From: Ruegeria sp. YS9
GTDB taxonomy: Bacteria > Pseudomonadota > Alphaproteobacteria > Rhodobacterales > Rhodobacteraceae
Direction of reading: 5' to 3'
Assembly: GCF_024628725.1 (NCBI RefSeq)
Contig: NZ_CP102411.1
Location: forward strand, 66,926-130,925
Length of the DNA: 64,000 nucleotides
Below the pieces are notes generated by a model, which had not been told where the DNA came from, did not search any database, and saw only the letters and a program-made list of their open reading frames with translations. Below, in pieces: positions 60,311 to 64,000 of the stretch (its first letter is position 1; every line of letters starts with the position of its first letter). The position numbers and the translations under genes were made by a program.

Positions 60311-62502
60311 TGCGTAACACTCCCATCAAGCGCGACCTCTAACAGCGTCATCGAAAAGTCGGGATTGCGGCGAAGGATCAAAGAAACATCAACCCCTACA
60401 GGCAAGTTAGAAACCTCAATCCCCTCCGCAACCGGGAAATCCATGGTCATGCCCGGCATGCCGATCTCAGTCATCGGACCGTGTGTTACGTTCGCAGTAC
60501 GCGCGTTCGGGTCGATACTGTTAATCCGGCCAGAAACCTGAAGCGGCGGCGCAATAGGCGTTGCCGCGGCCAAGATCATTGTCATGCCATCTGCACGCGC
60601 GAAAGTCAGAGTCATTTCAGAACCGACTTCGAGCATGTTTGGGTCCAATGTTGGCTCTATTGGGAAATCCATGGTCATGCCCGGCATCCCAATCTCAGTC
60701 ATCGGCCCGTGAGTGATGGTTGCAGTTCCTGCCTCAGCATTAACGAGGTTGATCGTGCCGGTGACTACAATCGGTGGAGCAGAAGGCGTGATGGTTTCTT
60801 CGGGTTCAACTGAATCCGTCGGCGGCGAGCCCTCTTCGCGAACTGCCACAATCGAGAACAGCCCCCCTTCTCCCTCAGCCAGATCAAACTCAATTGGCAT
60901 GTCGATTGGCACGGTAGTGAGATCTACTCCCACAACAGGCAAATCCATTGTCATGGCGGGCCAACCGAGCTCGGGGATCGGTCCGTGCTCAAGCGTCAAT
61001 TTGCCGTCTGAAGTGACGGCGCGCGCGATTCCGGCTCCAGTTCCGGCAATACCATCGTCTGGTGCAAGCTCCATCAAGCTCAGAAGCCCATCCGCACCCC
61101 GCGCGATCACGAAAGCAACCGCGTCGCCAGCATTCAAACGGTCGAGCGAAACACCAGACCTCACCGGAAACTGCGAAGTCATTGCGGGCCAATCAAGGCT
61201 TTCGAGAACGTCGTGACGAACAGTTGCCATACGATTTTGGGCATCGAGTGAAACCAGGGTACCTGCCCCGCGTGCTGGTTCGGTGTCCGTTGGTGCCATA
61301 CGCGTGAAGCCGGCGCTCAAAGCACTTTCACTGTCGATTAGAAACTGTGCGGATGCGACAACTTCCTCGCCGGGTTCAAGCCCTTGTAGAACTTCTGTTC
61401 GTCCCCCCTCGCCGAAACTGTCTCGAAGACCTGTAGTCACCAGTCTCGGGCGAAAAGTACCATCGCCTGTTTTCAAGATGACGCGTTCCGCCGAACCAGT
61501 ACGAATTAGCGCCTCTGAGGGAACAGTGAGAACATTCCGGCTTTCATCCGGTATAAGGCTAACACTGCCAAACATGCCCGGCCGCAGCACGCCGTCGGTG
61601 TTATCGAAACTCAGTCTGACGGGAAGAGTTCGGGTTTGCGGATCAAGCTCAGGGTAAACATAGTCGATTTCGCCTTCGAAGGTGCGACCGGGTAGGTGCT
61701 CGAACCTTGCTATTGCGCGCATGTCCTCCGACAAACGTGCAATATCTCGTTCGAAAACATCGACGATCAACCATACTTCGGAAAGATCGGTGACCGAAAA
61801 CGCAAGCGTGCCTGGCTGCAGGTACATGCCATCGGCGGCATTCAGAGCTATGACGACACCGTTTTGAGGCGCCTCAATCTCCACATTTCGAACCAACTCA
61901 CCGCCCGCCTCAATCTCAGCAACCTGACGAGCGGACATACCGTGGCTGATCAACTTATTGCGCGCCGCGTCCAAAATCCGCGGGTCACCAGCTTCGACTG
62001 CGCGTACAAGATCGCCGGTCGCAGCTGCGATCAGTGGTGAAAAGAGTTCAAATAAAACTTGCCCCTTCTCAACCCGATCACCGACCGCTCGAACTTTCAG
62101 TTGCTCAATCCAACCTTCAACACGCGTATGAACGTGATTGGTCAGGTGTTCGTCAAAGCCGACGAAACCCACCGTCTCGATGCGAGGTTCGATATCAGTC
62201 ATGCGTGCAACCGCAGTTCGAACACCAATTGCGTTGATTTCCGCAGCGCTCAGGGTGACTTCTTCAGGGTCGCCGGTAGGTTCCTGCCCAGAATAAACCG
62301 GGATCAAGTCCATACCCATCGGCGATTTTCCAGGTCCAGGCTGCCGAAAATTCGGATCCATCGGTGCTACCCAATAAAGGACCTCTGGTTCGTTCGACTG
62401 GCCCTGATCAATTGGATTCAGGTACAGTCTTTCAAGAAAGACACCTCCACCCAGGCCAAACGCCAAGGCAAGTACTGATAGTGCCGCATATCTTCCACGC
62501 AT
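60307..62502 (-). CDS. cusB: CusB-type adaptor with four CusF-like domains
   Basis: A 731-residue membrane-fusion protein, nearly twice the usual length. Anchor helix (5-25), YHS-like metal module (43-70, YWVAPMDPNF...PMGMDLIPVY), then the HlyD-type core (about 90-405). The C-terminus holds four tandem CusF-like domains, at about 412-485, 490-555, 575-652 and 653-731. The second has the full GWPAMTMDL site; the third and fourth have GMPGMTMDF, with Met replacing the capping Trp; the first is degenerate (DWPAMTSQF). AGGAG precedes the ATG. It bridges CusA to an outer channel and can probably load several Cu(I)/Ag(I) ions. Confidence 0.85.
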   Translation of the reverse strand: MRGRYAALSVLALAFGLGGGVFLERLYLNPIDQGQSNEPEVLYWVAPMDPNFRQPGPGKSPMGMDLIPVYSGQEPTGDPEEVTLSAAEINAIGVRTAVARMTDIEPRIETVGFVGFDEHLTNHVHTRVEGWIEQLKVRAVGDRVEKGQVLFELFSPLIAAATGDLVRAVEAGDPRILDAARNKLISHGMSARQVAEIEAGGELVRNVEIEAPQNGVVIALNAADGMYLQPGTLAFSVTDLSEVWLIVDVFERDIARLSEDMRAIARFEHLPGRTFEGEIDYVYPELDPQTRTLPVRLSFDNTDGVLRPGMFGSVSLIPDESRNVLTVPSEALIRTGSAERVILKTGDGTFRPRLVTTGLRDSFGEGGRTEVLQGLEPGEEVVASAQFLIDSESALSAGFTRMAPTDTEPARGAGTLVSLDAQNRMATVRHDVLESLDWPAMTSQFPVRSGVSLDRLNAGDAVAFVIARGADGLLSLMELAPDDGIAGTGAGIARAVTSDGKLTLEHGPIPELGWPAMTMDLPVVGVDLTTVPIDMPIEFDLAEGEGGLFSIVAVREEGSPPTDSVEPEETITPSAPPIVVTGTINLVNAEAGTATITHGPMTEIGMPGMTMDFPIEPTLDPNMLEVGSEMTLTFARADGMTMILAAATPIAPPLQVSGRINSIDPNARTANVTHGPMTEIGMPGMTMDFPVAEGIEVSNLPVGVDVSLILRRNPDFSMTLLEVALDGSVTQ
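60434..60483. repeat. Internal 50-bp repeat of cusB, copy 1
   Basis: Encodes the metal-binding core of the fourth CusF-like domain. It matches 60662-60711 at 47 of 50 bases, in the same frame and 228 bases (76 codons) away, showing recent duplication or gene conversion of the domain. Confidence 0.85.
60662..60711. repeat. Internal 50-bp repeat of cusB, copy 2
   Basis: Encodes the core of the third CusF-like domain; partner of 60434-60483, with three substitutions. Confidence 0.85.
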
Positions 62503-62577
62503 AATAATCTCCTGACGGTCGCATTGCATGCTCGAACCGAAACAACATGAAAACCCGCGCTGACGGGCGTGTGGATG

Positions 62578-62970
62578 TTAGGAGATTTGTGGAGGACGAT
62601 CGGGCGTCAGAGGCGCTTGAGAGTTGTGGATGTCGGAATCCATGTTACGGTTTTTCTGGCCAAAAGCTTCAGCCAAAACCGCAAGTCCTACGTGGGTCGG
62701 ATATTCACCAACACAACAGATACCGGAATGACATTCCCCGCCATGGTTCACGTAGTCATCCGCGTGACGTTGATCAGTTGAAGAATGTAAACGGCTATGG
62801 TCGTGTTTGAATTCTGTTGCTTTTGAAGCGATCGAAACATCGTGTTGGTTGTGTGTGTCTGCGGTCTTAAAATCATTGTTTGCATAAGCAACCGTGCCGA
62901 CGAATGCCACCGTCAAGCAGACGCTTGTCAAAAACGCCATTCTCAAAACAATGATCAGCTTCCGCACCAT
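62578..62970 (-). CDS. Cys/His-rich exported protein upstream of cus
   Basis: A 130-residue protein starting MVRKLIIVL with a signal peptide (cleavage near AYAN). The mature part has many histidines (HNQHD, KHDHSRLHSS, RHADDYVNH) and the cluster HGGECHSGICCVGE with three Cys near residue 85. No known domain. It is 75 bases upstream of cusB on the same strand and probably heads the cus operon, suggesting a periplasmic metal-binding accessory protein. The residues resemble the small exported proteins often seen before cusBA in marine alphaproteobacteria. Confidence 0.6.
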   Translation of the reverse strand: MVRKLIIVLRMAFLTSVCLTVAFVGTVAYANNDFKTADTHNQHDVSIASKATEFKHDHSRLHSSTDQRHADDYVNHGGECHSGICCVGEYPTHVGLAVLAEAFGQKNRNMDSDIHNSQAPLTPDRPPQIS

Positions 62971-63356
62971 TAGGCTCAAGTAGTGCGATCGTGGCTATCG
63001 TGCAAGTCGGTAGTCGATAAAATTATGTGTTGTAGCCCGGTGCACATTAAAACAGGCGGATTGCTGTGAATGAGCTCTTTAGTGCGCCAATAATTGAGGC
63101 AAAAAAGTACAGCAAGCACCTAATGGGATGCTTTCAGAGAAACCATTTCTTTTTTGGGTAAGTGCTCTTTCGTCTTAACTTTGACTGAAGGACCAAAGCT
63201 TTGGACTATGCGTGCCATCAGCATTGTTGCTTCTAGAACTAAAGACAAAACTGATTGTTGCTGGGTTTCAATAACAAACGCAACACTCAAACAGCTTGAC
63301 CTTCCATCGCGGGAAGGCGTTACCAGAGGTCTCAAATCCCAAATTTGGAGTTGAGC
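62971..63356. other. Intergenic region between divergent cus and DUF2933 units
   Basis: 386 bases with no gene I can support. It should contain the promoter of the leftward cus operon and that of the rightward DUF2933 gene. I find no 19-bp-spacer MerR promoter and no clear copy of the inverted operator seen at 53290. Confidence 0.4.
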
Positions 63357-63668
63357 GTGAAAGACAATCAAACCGTAGATACGCCTCAGGCGGCAGCACC
63401 GCTTGCCGGTCGCAAGATCATGAAATGGGGCATGATGGCTTGCTGCATTGCCATGATAACGCCGATCGCTCTCTACTTGATCGCCGGCGGGACGGTTGGC
63501 GGGCTTTCTGAATCCTTGGGTCTTTTCGCACCGTTGATCCTGTGCCTCGGAGCCCATTTCTTTATGCACAAGGCGATGGGAAAATCCTGTCATTCGAACA
63601 AATCTGAATCGGAAAGACCAAAGGCAACAGACGCCGCGGTCGGACCGAACCCAGTACACCGGCAATAA
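63357..63668 (+). CDS. DUF2933 membrane protein, second copy
   Basis: A 103-residue protein starting GTG with GGAG six bases upstream. Two hydrophobic segments: KWGMMACCIAMITPIALYLIAG with a vicinal cysteine pair, and LFAPLILCLGAHFFMHKAMG, which ends with the HFFMHKA motif typical of DUF2933 (compare HFLMHRG in the first copy at 45675). The tail is polar. Probably a small Cu(I)/Ag(I)-related membrane protein in the copper region; function not known. Confidence 0.75.
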   Translation: MKDNQTVDTPQAAAPLAGRKIMKWGMMACCIAMITPIALYLIAGGTVGGLSESLGLFAPLILCLGAHFFMHKAMGKSCHSNKSESERPKATDAAVGPNPVHRQ

Positions 63669-63677
63669 TCTTCAATC

Positions 63678-63881
63678 ATGAAGCTTTGGTACTCAAGGTT
63701 GGCCGCCATGTCGCTGGCCGCTCTTTCGCTGGCGGCTTGCGCACCACGCCCTAAACTATGCCCGCTGCAACCGCCGCAGCCTGAATACGCCCTGCCCCAA
63801 GGTTGCCGGGTTCAATGGGAGGGCGCGGATGGCGGGGCCTATTTCATCTGCGAAGACGGGCGCGAAGGTTTCGTGAGCTGA
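63678..63881 (+). CDS. Small lipoprotein
   Basis: A 67-residue protein with a lipoprotein signal (lipobox LAAC at about 18-21). The mature part is Pro-rich with cysteines in KLCPLQ, GCRVQW and YFICEDG. It starts nine bases after the DUF2933 stop, so they are probably one transcript. No family known. The last 119 bases of the window after it hold no gene I can support. Confidence 0.55.
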   Translation: MKLWYSRLAAMSLAALSLAACAPRPKLCPLQPPQPEYALPQGCRVQWEGADGGAYFICEDGREGFVS

Positions 63882-64000
63882 TCGTGGGGATGTGACATTC
63901 CGGCTCGTTGACCCTCCAGCGCTGGAATCTGGCAGAGACGGGTGCAAAACAACCGATGGCAACGCGCAATGGCGAGAACACTCCTAAATTTATGTATTAT

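Noticed and set aside
62971..63356. Looked for a CueR- or MerR-type promoter in front of the cus operon
   Set aside because: No TTGA hexamer with a 19-bp dyad spacer could be found, so the cus operon is not assigned to the MerR set.
1..64000. Searched by eye for CRISPR arrays, tRNA and rRNA genes, and complete insertion sequences
   Set aside because: No regularly spaced direct repeats, no cloverleaf or rRNA signature, and no transposase frame with catalytic residues was found.

Overview
The window looks like an accessory replicon or genomic island of an alphaproteobacterium, most likely Rhodobacteraceae (Roseobacter group). This is inferred from family content (DUF3560 and plasmid-type DNA methylase genes, a DUF1127 protein, the SHP/diheme cytochrome operon, Sco/PCuAC/Dsb genes, YncE and DUF5676 proteins), tightly packed ATGA-overlapping operons and moderately high GC. 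No rRNA, tRNA, CRISPR array, complete transposase or replication gene is visible.

Layout. 0-4.9 kb: plasmid-backbone-like genes (DUF3560 protein, hypothetical, adenine methylase, small proteins), then non-coding sequence with short repeats. 4.9-16.9 kb: GlxA/AraC regulator divergent from a methyltransferase and flavin monooxygenase; adenylate-cyclase/TolB/TPR protein; an AcoR-like regulator with a stripped AAA+ domain; a second flavin monooxygenase fused to an NTF2-like domain; an EamA exporter divergent from a MocR regulator. 17-22.5 kb: DUF3604 protein divergent from an AraC regulator, then a deletion junction where a truncated alpha/beta hydrolase abuts the last codons of a PhnD-like binding protein, followed by intact phnC- and phnE-like genes.

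22.7-39.3 kb is a metal-responsive region with three MerR-family genes and six promoters with the 19-bp spacer diagnostic of MerR control. They precede a transglutaminase, a Sco-DsbB-DsbA-PCuAC-Sco-M23 peptidase operon, a Zn/Cd/Pb P-type ATPase, an L,D-transpeptidase, a MerT-like/GDCCVxC pair, and a UPF0104/MFS membrane-protein pair whose operator resembles the mercury operator. A solitary cbiM-like gene under a cobalamin riboswitch lies inside this region.

39.4-44.7 kb: DUF4405 protein, two divergent PepSY proteins, an OmpR-type two-component system and the cytochrome b561/SHP/diheme cytochrome operon, with CTGACA boxes upstream of both transcription units. 44.8-64 kb is mostly copper/silver handling: orphan Rieske protein, APC permease, CopA-type ATPase, YncE propeller, small membrane proteins, a Met-rich EF-hand protein divergent from a second two-component system across a 15-bp perfect inverted repeat, then CusF, CusA and a CusB with four CusF-like domains, ending with a Cys/His-rich secreted protein, a second DUF2933 protein and a small lipoprotein. 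Together the right two thirds read as a periplasm-centred metal-defence and cuproprotein-maturation island that also brings cell-wall enzymes under metal control.
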